Source of the DNA: Silene latifolia
Lineage: Eukaryota > Streptophyta > Magnoliopsida > Caryophyllales > Caryophyllaceae
Assembly: GCF_048544455.1 (NCBI RefSeq)
Contig: NC_133538.1
Coordinates: forward strand, 40,497,969 to 40,561,968
DNA length: 64,000 nt
Reading direction: 5' to 3'
A model generated the notes under the pieces. It was not told the DNA's origin. It made no database searches and worked only from the letters and a program-made list of their open reading frames with translations. The position numbers and the translations under genes were made by a program. Shown piece after piece: positions 38,863 to 49,928 of the stretch. Position 1 is the first letter of the stretch; every line of letters begins with the position of its first letter.

Positions 38863-40305
38863 TTTTGCGTCGCATATCATTTGCTTGCATTCACGTTTAC
38901 ATTTTGTTTTGCATTGTTTCATTTCATTTCTCTTATACACATCAAAATTCAAAAAAAAAATTGAAAAATTTCAAAAATTCCCATAAAATGCACGTTTATT
39001 TTAGCATATAGGTCGAGTCGAAACGGTAGTATTTCCATGATGATTTTGCATTTGCATCTGTTTTGCCTGAGCCTTGCTAGATTAACATGTTATTAGTAGA
39101 ATCACTTATGCATATCTACGAGTTTTCGTTAAATTTCTTGCTGGATTTGAGACTTGACTTTAATAATTGGCAAAATACTTATACTTTCTGAGATTTAGAG
39201 CCCATAACTGGTGTCATTCATGACCGGTTTATGTAGGAATGTGAGAAGTACTCCTTATGAGACATGTTTCCTTAATTTGCATAAATATGAACTTGATCTA
39301 CTTAATACCTGTATGCATTCGGTTTGTGGTTTGTTGACACATGTGGTAGAGGTTTTCCTTTATTCATTATGCCCATAAGCTCCACACTGCCAAAAATATC
39401 CCTTTTTGTCCCATTTACTACATCCTACATTTAGCCTGTCCTTTGTCAAGCTAGTAGTTTAGTTTTTGGGATTGTTACTCATTTTTGGTGGCATATGCTC
39501 TGTTGAGATGATGATTGGAAAATGAAGGAGAAAGAAATAGAAAAAAAAAAAAGAAAAAAAAAGATGAAAAAGATTCGAAAAAGAAGAAAAAAGAGTTCTG
39601 TACTGTTCATAGCAGTCGATCGACTGCCCAATATAGTCGATCGACTGAAGTTCGAGAAAGAAAAAGAAAAAAAAAAGTCAATTCGCATAATTTAACCCTT
39701 ATATTTTGGCGATTTTTGCTCCCATGATTCATTTATATCTCATGGGGAGTTTATTGATTTAGTATTTTGGAGATTGTGAGATTTGTGCTTGATATAGCAC
39801 CGTTTCGTTTGATTATGAGCAAGAAGTAGGATGTTGCCATGTGGTTCCGTTTTGGTACTAGCTTGATCACCTGTACCTCCACTTTTCCATAAAATGTTTT
39901 GCCTCTTCTTACCCACACCTCACATATCCCATATATACCTCGGCATGTGTAATGGTCTTTTGTTGGTGGAATGCATATGTACGGTCATAGAGATCATTTT
40001 CATATTCTATTGCTGGCATGTTTTCATAGGTCGTAGTTAGGTGAGAGTCACTACAAAATTAATTCTTTCTATCTTACATATATTCACCTGTACCTATTGA
40101 GTGGTTTGAGCGACCCGTGAGAGTCCAAATTGATAAGTCTCTACAGTTGGCGGTTCAGCATGTCTTTGACGACTCCATAACTCGTTTGCATGATTCACAT
40201 TACTAATTGATTGTTGGTTGTGCATTAAATTGGCTTAGGCTTAACAGTTTGCATTTCGCTCTGAGATTGAACTCGTTCCATTAGGTCATTAGATCGAGTC
40301 TAGTT

Positions 40306-40344
40306 CTTGCTTGGGGACAAGCAAGGGTTTGGTTTGGGGAAGTT
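40306..40344 (+). other. Hairpin and polypurine tract beside LTR d
   Basis: Same hairpin as 30992-31011, then GGTTTGGTTTGGGGAAGT abutting the LTR. Confidence 0.75.
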
Positions 40345-41847
40345 TGATGCGTGTCTTTTATATGATGTTTTGCATCCCTTTTTACACGCATTTCAGAGCT
40401 CATTCATGTAGTTTATGCTGCATTTCTCCCTATTTCCGTCTACTTCCGCATTTTGTACATTATTGCATAAATGTGAAGAATCCAAATGAAATCAAGCTAA
40501 ATCCGTCCCCGAGTATCCTGCATTGCATGTGACGAGAAGTATTTGCTTAAGGAACGAGCTCGGTGCGCACTCCAAGGCCCAAAAGACAAGTCCACGTGTT
40601 TTAAGAAGTCAAGTAGCATTTCTCAAGTAGTCGATCGACCATCACCCTCGATCGATCGACCAATGTTCGGTTCCGTGGCTTACTGTTTGTTTGAGGAGCA
40701 TCGATCGACCATCCTATCGATCGATCGACCAGATTGCTATTCCAGACGTGAATTAAAAGACCGTGAATCTTGAAGCCCGTGAAGTTTAGGTTTTGGAATA
40801 ATTGTTACGCTTTGTTTGCTATATAACGTAACACAACCTTTCATTTAGGGATCTGGATTTTTATCTAAGTTTCATACAACCTTCGCTTTTGGTTCATTCG
40901 AGTAATTAGGGTTTGGAACATCGTTTTAGCATTGGATTTCTGTTCTTGTTCTTAATCTTTCCTCTGAATCTCGGTATTCTTTCCGCCTAATTACGCTTTA
41001 TTGCTTTATTTTCATCATTAGTATAGATTTGCTAGTTAGTATCCCAAAGCCAATTATCGCATTATCGCTATTTGTTATCTACTTTAAGCATGAATTCAGT
41101 AATCGTTATTAGTTTTATTGTTGTTTTTACCCTTAGCATGAGTAGCTAATTCTATAGTGCTAGGATGTAGGCGATTTATGGCATAGGCGGCAATAGATCA
41201 TACACGATCGTCTCTCGCGTGTTGGTTGATCGATGACATTGTAGGTCGATCGACTGACCTCGTAGGGTTTTATATTCGTTTTAGTTGTTTTAATGTTGTA
41301 TTTAACAAATCGAATGCATGCGACCAGTTAGATACCTAATTTATGATTGACCCATTAGATCGAAAGATAGGGAAAGTTATTTGACCATCAACTAAATCGA
41401 CTAAACTGTGCTAAGATTGAAAGATAAGTATAGTTTAGACCGTTAGTCACTTTTCAGGACGAAAGTTAGTATTAGTGACGTTAGGGACCTATAGCGAGAT
41501 CGAAAGATGCTATTTGTTAAGAGTGGACCGAGAGGACCTCTTTATCTCCCGCCTTACCTGTGTTTGATTCAGACCGACTTAGTTTGCTGCCGCCGAAGCT
41601 ATAATGAACCGACCATCCTAGTACCCTTCTTTTATCTCTTTAAATCGTTTATTTAGTTTATTATCTTTATTCACTTTTAGTTGTAGACCAATTCAATTCA
41701 ACCCCCACAATAGTTACCTCAGATTGAACATAAATCAACTAAAATTTACATCTGCCTCCTTGTGGTTCGACCCTGTTACCACTAGCCTAGGTTAGTCTTA
41801 ATAGGAATTATAAATTTTATCTTTGGTACTCACAACGACGGGTATCA
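40345..41847 (+). repeat. Array LTR d
   Basis: 1503 bp, the right end of the array, followed by the ATGGT duplication at 41848-41852. Its palindrome cluster is at 40628-40731. Confidence 0.95.
40628..40731. promoter_or_regulatory. GTCGATCGAC palindrome cluster, LTR d
   Basis: Four motif copies, two of them extended to GATCGATCGACC. The spacers differ from the other LTRs. Confidence 0.7.
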
Positions 41848-41852
41848 ATGGT

Positions 41853-42760
41853 GTGCTCATCAATCAAAGTCCTCCCCTCAAGAGGAGTATAGGTCCCTCG
41901 GGCATTGAACCCGGGAAAAAGGTGGTGGGCCAAAATAGTAATTAGACCTCCCATCACGAAGGTCTTGAGTTGAGTGGTTCCTTGAGCAAAATCATTGAAC
42001 CTAGTAAGTATCTCAAGTGGCGTATTGAAGTTATAACGCCTCACCGCTCGAACATTCAAATAGGATTCAAGAAAGGTTAAATCGATGAGAGTACACCTAT
42101 CTTGTTCGTACCTCCCATTGATGGTACCGGCCACAAAGCGCTCGGTGAATCGAATCACCGGATGTTGGATGGCGAAGGTATGTCAATGCTTTAGATGGAT
42201 AAAATCCCTCCCGGAGATAGCCTTCCAAAGAAGGTCTACACCGACATTATCGGGTTTTTCGGTATAATTGGTGGGCACTACAAGACCGAAAACGTAGGCG
42301 AACTCCTCAAGTGAAAGTTGATGGTCTAGGTTGCACAACCTAAACTCCATACCCACATCGGTGTGGGTATTCGTTACAATGCGAAGGCTACTCAAGAATT
42401 CAAGGGTGAGACTAAGGTACGTCTCCTCATGGCATGGAAAAGTTTCCCAATGCCAAGACCATTAAAGAACATCTCGGTAGGGTACCTTATCTTAAGGATT
42501 TCCAACACCCTAGTATCTACGAATTGAGTGGGTTCGTAGTTCTTACCTAGTAATTTGACAAAATTCATGCGGTGGTCATTGGATTCAAATAGCACCTCTT
42601 GGAAGTAGTCAAGTTGTTCAATTCCTCCCCTCATTAGGGGTTAGGAGTTCCTTGGTAGCACTACCTCCCGTGGCATTGAGGAGGTTGATCCCTTGCGCTT
42701 CTTTCCGGTGGATTCAACCAATTTCTTGGCCTTTCCCTTGAGGTTCATCAATGGTGCCAT
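41853..42760 (-). pseudogene. Element X ORF1, N-terminal part (Athila ORF1 family)
   Basis: The start is the ATG at 42758-42760 (MAPLMNLKGK...), 107 bp downstream of a TATA box. A basic N-terminus runs to an in-frame stop near 42642. The same frame then continues at 42634-42392 (YFQEVLFESNDH; VLEILKIRYPTEMFFNGLGIG), shifts frame near 42392 to 42395-42183 (LSLEEFAYVFGL; WKAISGRDF), and shifts again to 42158-41853 (RFTERFVAGTING; VMGGLITILAHHLFPG). These blocks are characteristic of the ORF1 proteins of Athila-type elements. The gene is cut at 41853 by the array and continues at 28634. One stop and two frameshifts are seen here. Confidence 0.75.
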
Positions 42761-42866
42761 TTTGATGTGGGTGATGGGGGTGTTTTTGAGAGGAGGTGTG
42801 ATTTTGAGGATGGAGATGAGTGTTTTAGGGTTTGATAAGGTGAAGAAATGAGGGAGAAAGGGGGTG

Positions 42867-42874
42867 ATTATATA
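42867..42874 (-). promoter_or_regulatory. Internal TATA box upstream of ORF1 in element X
   Basis: TATATAAT on the minus strand, right after the inverted-repeat cluster (which ends at 42886) and 107 bp before the ORF1 ATG. It suggests a separate promoter for ORF1. Confidence 0.45.
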
Positions 42875-42885
42875 GAAGAAAGGGG

Positions 42886-43300
42886 GAATCCGAGCGGATA
42901 AGGGTGGGTCATATCCGGTCTATCCGAAAAAACAGGACAATCCGAGCGGATTCTTTTCGGGACGGGCGTCTCGAGAGAATAGAAGACGGGCGTCTTGGCC
43001 TGAATCCGGGCGGATTCTGATGCAGGGATTTTTCCCAGTTGAGAGCAGGAAGAAGACGTGCGTCTTGGGACTTAGGACGGGCGTCTTGGTCGGGACGGGC
43101 ATCTTGAATTAAATCCGCCCGTTTTCTGGTGCAGCGCAAAATCTTGTTTTTGGGTGACATACGGGACGGGCGTCCCGCAAAGAATACGGACGGCTTCTTC
43201 CAGGACGGGCGTTTTGTGAAGAATCCGTTCGTCTTCTGCTACAGCGCTAACCATTTTTATGACGTGGGTCCTGGACGGGCGTCCTCCTCTAAATCCGGGC
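42886..43300. promoter_or_regulatory. Large inverted-repeat cluster upstream of ORF1 in element X
   Basis: More than ten copies of GACGggCGTC and AATCCGggCGGATT motifs and variants in about 415 bp, including GAATCCGGGCGGATTC near 43002-43017. These are the same two motifs as in the LTRs of X. Confidence 0.7.
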
Positions 43301-43540
43301 GTCTTCAGCTCCCTTTTCTTCTTTTTCTTTTCTTTTCCTTGCAATAACATACCCCTTCACCGGTTTGCTATTCCTCCTTATCTTTTTCTGAAATTCGCTC
43401 ATTAAAAATTTAAGATGACTCTCTCTCACCACTCTCATGTAAGAAATTAAATGCAAATGCAATAATGTACAATATTATACAAAGTGAAAGGTTCCAAGAA
43501 ATATCTTACAAATGGTGGTTTGAGATAGGACTCCAACAAA

Positions 43541-44926
43541 CTAGTTCAAATCGTAGAAGTTCTTATCCATAGAGCTTAGGGCTCTTAATAAGAGATCAAA
43601 AGCTTGTGAACAAGCTCCAAATAAGCACAAGTATGGGTTGCTCAATTTGAATATGAAGTTTGGCCAAGGAAGTTTGTAGAATGTTCTTTCCCTTGCGTTG
43701 TCCTTAGCGTTAGAGCTTTCCCAATTCTTCAAATAAACGAGCCCATGATTCTTGTCAACACTAGGCATGAAGTGTGGTTCATTTTCATCCGTAGACTTCC
43801 ACTTACCAACTTCTTCTTCAATCTTGGTGGTGATGATAGCATTTTGATTTTTCAATCCTTCCAAGGTGGAAGGAGAATTTTCATGGCATTGATGATCGAG
43901 TTCTTTAGAAGTTGTCATTGTGAGCGCCAAATCTTTGCAAGTGGCTTCTCGAGAAATCTTCTCCTTGAGCTTTTTCACTAAGTAGCTCTTGTATGAAACT
44001 TTGGCCTTTTGAAGAAGATCTACCATATCCTCTTCAATGATCATTGGCTCCATGATAGGTGTCAAGTGGTCTTCACGAAGAATAAAGGAAGGGCGTTCTT
44101 CTTCATGATAGGGTATCTCAAATGTCTCAAGGATAGGCTCCTCAAGCAAGGTGATATTGTGAGTCCATCCGTTAGGCTCATCATCATTGTTGCTATCTTC
44201 ATACGAATCATAAATGGGGGCTTCATTTAACTTTTTCTCCAACATCCCAACATTCACTTCAAAGGACACACCCTTATACTCACAAAGGTTGAGAGAATTT
44301 GGCTTACTCAACCTCATGTCTTCCTCATTGAACACAACACTTTAATAGTCACAAGAGCTCAAGGAGATAGGCTCTTCCCATTTCTCACTTTCCATATCAA
44401 AAGTTACTTCTTCAAATTTGCATTTATGCTCAATGTCCAAAAAACGGTGGGGAGTGATTGCTTGGGATTCTTTCAATTGGGTGATTTGGATCTCCAATTC
44501 CTCACCTTGGGCAACAATGCCTTGAAGAACATTGTCCCTCTTTTGGCTCTCCTCTATCATTCGTTTGAAGAAGTTTTGTTGATCTCCCATCATTTGGATT
44601 TGAATGGGTTCATCTTCTTGTTGTGGGTAAGTGTGAAAGTGGTTGTATTGTGGCAATTGAAACTCATTATGAAGTGGGTATTGGGTGGGTGGTTGTTGTT
44701 GATATTGGATGTGGTGATTTTGGTGGGAAAAGTTGGGGTAGTGGTTAGGATTTTTATTGTACAAATAGTAAGGTAGGTTTGTGTTGACTAGCTCCTCAAT
44801 CTCCCCATACCCATAGTCATACTCAAAAGATCCACCACATAATCCATATGAAAAGTCTTGCATCATCATGGTCAAGATAAAGGTACAACTACAAACATGG
44901 AAACTACAAGAAAACGGTAAAAACAT
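43541..44926 (-). pseudogene. Gag-linker-like ORF of element X
   Basis: Two segments in one frame (44926-44342 and 44335-43541) are separated by a single stop; they total about 460 codons. The better start may be the MMMQDF cluster near 44870 rather than the first ATG. The N-terminal third is rich in Tyr, Gln, Asn and His (YQQQPPTQYPLHNEF). Next comes a helical segment FFKRMIEESQKRDNVLQ...LEIQITQLKES, resembling in position and pattern the IQKNEKAQNAAIKMLEQQMAQLAS segment of the Athila gag at 58600. No capsid core or zinc knuckle is seen. The C-terminal half (FYKLPWPNFIFKLSNPYLCLFG) was not recognised. It lies first after the primer site, so it takes the place of gag. Confidence 0.55.
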
Positions 44927-45004
44927 ACCTTGGGGAACAAGTTCCTCAAGGTGAAAGCAAAATCAAAATAGACAAACAAGTAAGAACTTAATCACATAAC
45001 ACCG

Positions 45005-45022
45005 TCCCCGGCAACGGCGCCA
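45005..45022 (-). other. Primer-binding site of element X (Athila type)
   Basis: TGGCGCCGTTGCCGGGGA on the minus strand, 3 nt from the 5' LTR end. Identical to that of the array element. Confidence 0.92.
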
Positions 45023-46089
45023 TTTTGATAGACAAGAGTTGGTCGTCACACATCCAATCAAACACATTTATAATACTCAACATACAACTAGTTAGCGGTA
45101 AGTCGAGGTCGATCCATGGGACGGTGTGCTTTGGGTTCTAAGTCTATCTATCTCAATTTATGCTAGTGTCACAATTTGTTTGGGTTTGTAGTTGTGTCCT
45201 AGATTAATGGAAGCGATAAAGTAAAACAAGCAATAAAAGGAAAGATGTAAACAAATTATTAAAAGTGCTAGGATATCATGGGGTCATATAGGATTCATGG
45301 TGTTGATCATACAAACATGTTTACAAGGTTGCAAGCAATTAATATTGTGGAGGAACCGAGTTGGTTTATGTCTTACGGTTCTTAGGAAGAGTTGGGTCCC
45401 GGAGCCGAATCGATTAGATTGTACAACACCTACAAGTCGACTTACTTTCCTCCTATTCAACTTCTATGCATGGTCTAACAAGACTCGAGTTGGTTTATAT
45501 CTTACAAGTCTAGTTGAGTAGATAAGAGATGGTTGTAAATGCAGGGATTCATAGGCTTAGCATTTCATCAAACATAACATGTGCATAAAGTTGACATCAC
45601 AACAAGCAAGAAATTTAATCATGTGAAAACATATTAGATTAAGCATGAATCAATCCTATGTTTGTTTTCCCTAATTACCCATTAATCCTAGCTAAAGAAA
45701 CTACTCACTCATTATCATGGGAAACATGTCATTAATGGTGTCAATCATCACAACAAGTATAAACATGATAATAGAATGAAGAAATGAACAATAAAGATTA
45801 AAGAGTAAAGGAATTATACCAAGCTTGAGATGATCCAAATAATAAAGCAAAGAATAATAGAAGAAACTTGATTGATTGATGAAAGGTTGTCAATCCTTCA
45901 ATAATAACCCAATAATCTTCAATTACCCAAAAGTAACAAACTTGAACAATAATTAAGGAGAGATTAATGTGAGATTTGTGGAAAGATTAAAGAGTAATCT
46001 ATTCTAATCTACTCCTAATCTAATCTAAAGAAGGATTTTCTACTTTAAAAACTTGATAAAGATCCCCTCCTTGATTATTACAAATGTGG

Positions 46090-46097
46090 TATTTATA
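46090..46097 (-). promoter_or_regulatory. TATA box of element X 5' LTR
   Basis: TATAAATA on the minus strand, 146 bp downstream of the inverted-repeat cluster at 46243-46360, as in the 3' LTR. Confidence 0.6.
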
Positions 46098-46242
46098 GTG
46101 GGAATTAGGTGGATGCATTAGGGTTAACTAAGGGCTAAACTAGTAATTACACTTTTTAGATTGAGCAGGGAGAAGCCGGTATTTTTCGAAGGAAGGGCTT
46201 CTTTCTTTGAAGCTTCAAGAAGACGAAATTGTGCTGTGAAGG

Positions 46243-46360
46243 AATCCGGGCGGATTGTTGTCGGGACGGGCGGATTGTAGAAGGGGAAGACGGGCGGATT
46301 TGGGAGAAGACGCACATCTTCTGTGGTTTGGGGACGGCCGGATTCTAGAGAATCCGCACG
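46243..46360. promoter_or_regulatory. Inverted-repeat cluster in element X 5' LTR
   Basis: Counterpart of 25291-25412 with slight changes (for example GGGACGGGCGG for GTGACGGGCGG). Confidence 0.6.
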
Positions 46361-46674
46361 GGTTGGAGGGCTATCTCGTTTTCTCTTCTGTTCTTCCTTT
46401 TCCTTCATTTTCACTTTATTCTTGTGGGATTGGCCTTTAGTTCTCGCTTCTTCTTCATACTAGTCCATCAAATATCGTCAAATAGCTTCCGAATACGCAC
46501 GAAAGACGGGAATTTCCGCCTTATTATCTTCTTTCCTACAAAACATATGAAATGCGATAGAAAAGCAAATAGGAAGGTTTTGACGGATAAAATGGCCATA
46601 GAATGTTATAATAGTATGCAAAATAGGCTCAATTAGGGGACTAAATGTGCGCAAATAATGTTCACATCAATAGT

Positions 46675-48671
46675 CAAAAAGAATGTAGCACCAGTAATAG
46701 AGGAAACCCTATAAGGGCCCCAAACATCTAGATGAATTAACTTAAACAATTGCGTAACATAAGAAGTACTTCTTGGAAAAGGTAACTGATGATGTTTTGC
46801 CATTACACAGATATCACAAAATAAATGCTTAACACCTTTTATACAAGTAGGCATATGCTGCATTTTATCAAAACTAGCATGACCAATCCTAGAATAAAAC
46901 AGAAAGGCATCTGTTGTTTTTGCTGCATTACATATGCCGCTACTACAATTCTTGAATGAAAACAAACTACGGCTAGAAGTATGAAAACTCCTTTATTTGC
47001 CTTGATTTGGCTAGTATCCAACTTTTATAAGTCTCCATGTCTTTTAGCAATGGCAATCAGCTTCTTATTGAAAAGGTCCTTTAACACGCAATTATATTTT
47101 CCAAAACTAAATTAGTAGATGACACTAAATTTCCTAGTGACAAGAGATTTTGTTTGAAATCAGGAATATAGAAAACATTATGCAAGATTAAACTGTCTGT
47201 TAACCATACTTGACCAATTTTATATATTGTCTTAATTGTACCATTAGGTAGTCCAACCAATAGGAGTTCTTAACTGTTTAACATGTTGTAATAAGCCTAA
47301 ATTAGAGGTCATGTGGTCAGCAGCACCCGTATGTACAATCCAGACAGATATATTAACAGTTGAATTAACTGTAAAAGCATAAAAAGTGAACTTACCAGCA
47401 AAATTGACAGAGGACTTAAGAGCAGCACCAGAAGAATTGTGAATATGAGGAGTATTATGAGTAGAGGAATCAGAAATAGTCTAGAACACACTCTGAGTAA
47501 TAGAATTGATGATGCCTTGAATCACATCAGAAGATAAATGAGATTGAAGAGGATCTACTGCAGGTTGTGAAGACTGAGGATCAGAAACCGAATGAAAGTC
47601 ATGCAGAGGAGTAGCAAGCTCATACTGAGAGTCTTGATCATGATCAGGCACCATAATGTCCACATTATTAGAAGAAGGTCTAGTGTAAATATTGGAGCCT
47701 TTCCCAGTGGCTTTACCTTTACCCTTCCTAGCAAAATGAACTTTATACTTATAGCAATGATCCTGAATCTAACCCTTAATGTTGCAAAAAGTGCAAGTTT
47801 TTAACTTGTAACAATCCTCAATTACATGACCATCTCTATCACAATGTGTACAATGTGTAAAACCTTCCTCAGTACCATCTTCTTTCTGTCTTTTCATCTG
47901 AACCTTTCTCAGGCCCAATGAAATTATGTCTTTTCTTGGAGGCATATGCAGTAGTTACACTAAGAACATCCCCAGCAGAATCATTAATATGCTTATGTTT
48001 TTCAATGTTTTGCAACAATCCCAAGGCTATATTAATAGGAGGAAACAGTTCCAATGATAAGGGTGTAGTCTGAACATGTTCATACCCAGCATTTAATCCC
48101 ATAATCAATTGAATCACCTTAGAATGGGCTTCTCTATCAAGTAAACGCGTAAGCAATTGACATGAACACTTAAGACATTATACCACATGTACACTGAAGG
48201 ATTGGGTCCAGATTATCAACAGCTTCCGAAAGACACTCAATCTACTATAAAAATCAATCAGAGAGGAATTGTCTTGACTCACATTATTAAGATCTTTCTT
48301 TAAATCATAGAGTTCAAGAGCATTTAATTGACCATACCTCTCCACAATTTTAGACCAGAGAGCCTTCGAAGATGAAGCATACTGCAACTTCTCACGAAGA
48401 TTCCTTTCCAAAGAGTTCAAGATCCAACGCAAAACAAGATGATCCACACGAACCCACTAATTATATTTCTTGTAAGTCTTGGGAGGAGCAACAACTTCAC
48501 TAGTTATGAAGCTCGTCTTGTTCTTTGAGAAAAGAGCTTAGATGACATCATGCTGCCATTAGAGAAAATTCGAGCCATCAAACAGCTGAACAGTAAACTA
48601 TAAGTTTGGTTGATCAGTTGGCGAGAGAAAGAGTGGCTCATCAAGCATAGAGTAATAACTTAATTCAGGCA
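46675..48671 (-). pseudogene. Copia-A polyprotein, gag to integrase N-terminus
   Basis: The likely start is the ATG at 48669-48671 (MPELSYYS). Copia gag follows at 48447-47869 (WSKIVERYGQLNALELYDLKKDL; MGLNAGYEHVQ), with stops between the pieces. A low-complexity linker lies at 47660-47310. The pre-integrase and integrase zinc region lie at 46965-46675: FYSRIGHASFDKMQHMP, then CDICVMAKHHQLPFP and LIHLDVWGPYRV. The reading breaks at the ATAGT duplication and resumes at 24070. Multiple stops and frame changes show an old, dead copy. A zinc-knuckle-like segment may lie near 47780-47860 but is damaged. Confidence 0.82.
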
Positions 48672-49076
48672 TTTTTGTAGAAAAATGTGAAGAATTTGAT
48701 AGAATTTTGACAGAAATCGAACTAAATTTGATGAATAACAAGAAATTAAAGTGATCCTTGATTTAACAAAGATCAAATTAGGGAAAAAATCGGAAGCGAA
48801 AAATTTAGTAATATGGATCGATTTTAGAAGCTGATACTATATAAAATCCTAATCTACCAATGTTGATTGATGAATGTTGATAATGGAGGAGATGAAGATT
48901 TAGAGAGATAAAAAGAGAATATTGATATAGAAAGAGAAATTAAATTCTGTAGAATGAAATTGATTATGAACGTGAGATACAACCCGGTTTATATAGGCTA
49001 GGTAGTTATGATTCTAACTACCTTAACAACCTAGTAAAAACTTTTCCTAATAAACTTGGTAGTTATTATTTAACTA
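48672..49076 (-). other. Copia-A leader and probable 5' LTR
   Basis: A GTATCAGCTTCT sequence near 48825-48838 (minus strand) could be a decayed Met-tRNA primer site. The sequence beyond it, up to the MITE, would then be LTR. Boundaries are not defined. Confidence 0.4.
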
Positions 49077-49533
49077 AGGGAGTGTTTGGTAAACAATAGA
49101 TTGTAAAAAAATTAGCATATTTGGGGCTTTTAGCATATTTGACCAATCAATATTCTATTTGGGGTGTTTGGTAAACAGCATATTGAAATAGTAGATTGGG
49201 GTCGAATCTACTATTTTACAATATGCTGCTCCCCCTAGCATAATCTATCAGTAGATTGGGAAAAAAGTATGTTGACCCATTTCCCCTTAAAAAAATATTG
49301 ACCCTACCTTCATTCCAAGGTAAATAATTTAGTCAATAATTTATTTATGTCCTTATTTGTCATTTTACAAAGGATTGAGATAATCTGCTGATTTAATGCT
49401 AATTACCAAACAACTTTAACAAAATTTGCTAATCGAATATGCTAGTCAAACCTGTCAACAAATTCTGCTAATTATAATCTGCTTTCACAATCTGATTCTG
49501 CCAATATTAATCCGTTGTTTACCAAACAGACCT
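49077..49533. mobile_element. MITE of 457 bp with 9-bp target duplication
   Basis: Terminal inverted repeats AGGGAGTGTTTGGTAAACAA and, read inward from the right, AGGTCTGTTTGGTAAACAA. It is flanked by ATTTAACTA at 49068-49076 and 49534-49542. Subterminal copies of TGTTTGGTAAAC and ATAGTAGATTG occur inside. It is non-coding. The 9-bp duplication would suit a Mutator-type origin; an 8-bp hAT reading is possible if one flanking base is chance. Confidence 0.88.
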
Positions 49534-49689
49534 ATTTAACTACCTATATTTCCATATATGCCAACATTTCACCGTTTATGTGAATTTACAAAAGTTTAGT
49601 TATTCTTGTGAATAATAATTCATCTATTGTTAAGTGCATAACCAAATAACTATTACACTCTCATTAGGGCAAATAACGTCTATTTTCTC

Positions 49690-49922
49690 AGACTCGGCTA
49701 AATGTGTTGGCCTTAATTCAGTCCATGACAGATACTAGTATCAGTCACATCGAAGTTGACCATCACTTTATTTGGGATGAGATTTTAAACGTTACCATTA
49801 CAATCAAATATGTCCACACAAAATGCCAACTAGCCGATTTCTTTACCAAAGCCCTCAAACGTACAACATTCGAAGAGCTCCTATCCAAATTGGGCGTCTC
49901 AAAGCTTCACGTTCCAACTTAG
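49690..49922 (+). pseudogene. Copia RNase H C-terminal relic
   Basis: ISHIEVDHHFIWDEIL, then VHTKCQLADFFTKAL and LLSKLGVSKLHVPT ending in a stop, is the standard end of a copia polyprotein. The upstream part is missing. An AGGGAGGGT polypurine tract follows the stop directly. Confidence 0.85.
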
Positions 49923-49928
49923 GGAGGG

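Larger units (their letters stand above)
38123..40344 (+). other. Non-coding 3' internal region of the array element
   Basis: This is where RT, RNase H and integrase would lie in an autonomous relative, but no such motifs are visible in any frame. It contains palindromes at 38362-38465 and 39614-39650, the hairpin and polypurine-like tract at 38824-38862, an A-rich stretch near 39540, and the hairpin and polypurine tract next to LTR d. Confidence 0.75.
28640..41847 (+). mobile_element. Four-LTR tandem array of a gag-only Athila-like element
   Basis: Four LTRs of the TGATGCGTGTC...GGTATCA family lie in direct orientation: a 28640-30143, b 31031-32534, c 33419-34929, d 40345-41847. Between a-b and b-c are deleted internal regions of 887 and 884 bp; between c-d is a 5.4 kb internal region with a primer site, a gag relic and a protease-containing ORF but no RT, RNase H or integrase. 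Only one target-site duplication exists: ATGGT at 28635-28639 and 41848-41852, outside LTRs a and d. The whole array thus derives from one insertion into ORF1 of X, expanded later by recombination (or, less likely, inserted as a concatemer). Confidence 0.92.
45026..46669 (-). repeat. Element X, 5' LTR
   Basis: 1644 bp, TGATGTGAAC to TCTATCA in element orientation, with the ATAGT duplication outside it at 46670-46674. Confidence 0.95.

Noticed and set aside
43129..43347. ORFs with repeated DARP/RRPS or DGR strings upstream of ORF1 of X
   Set aside because: They are readings through the GACGggCGTC motif cluster; codon pattern follows the DNA repeat, not a protein family.
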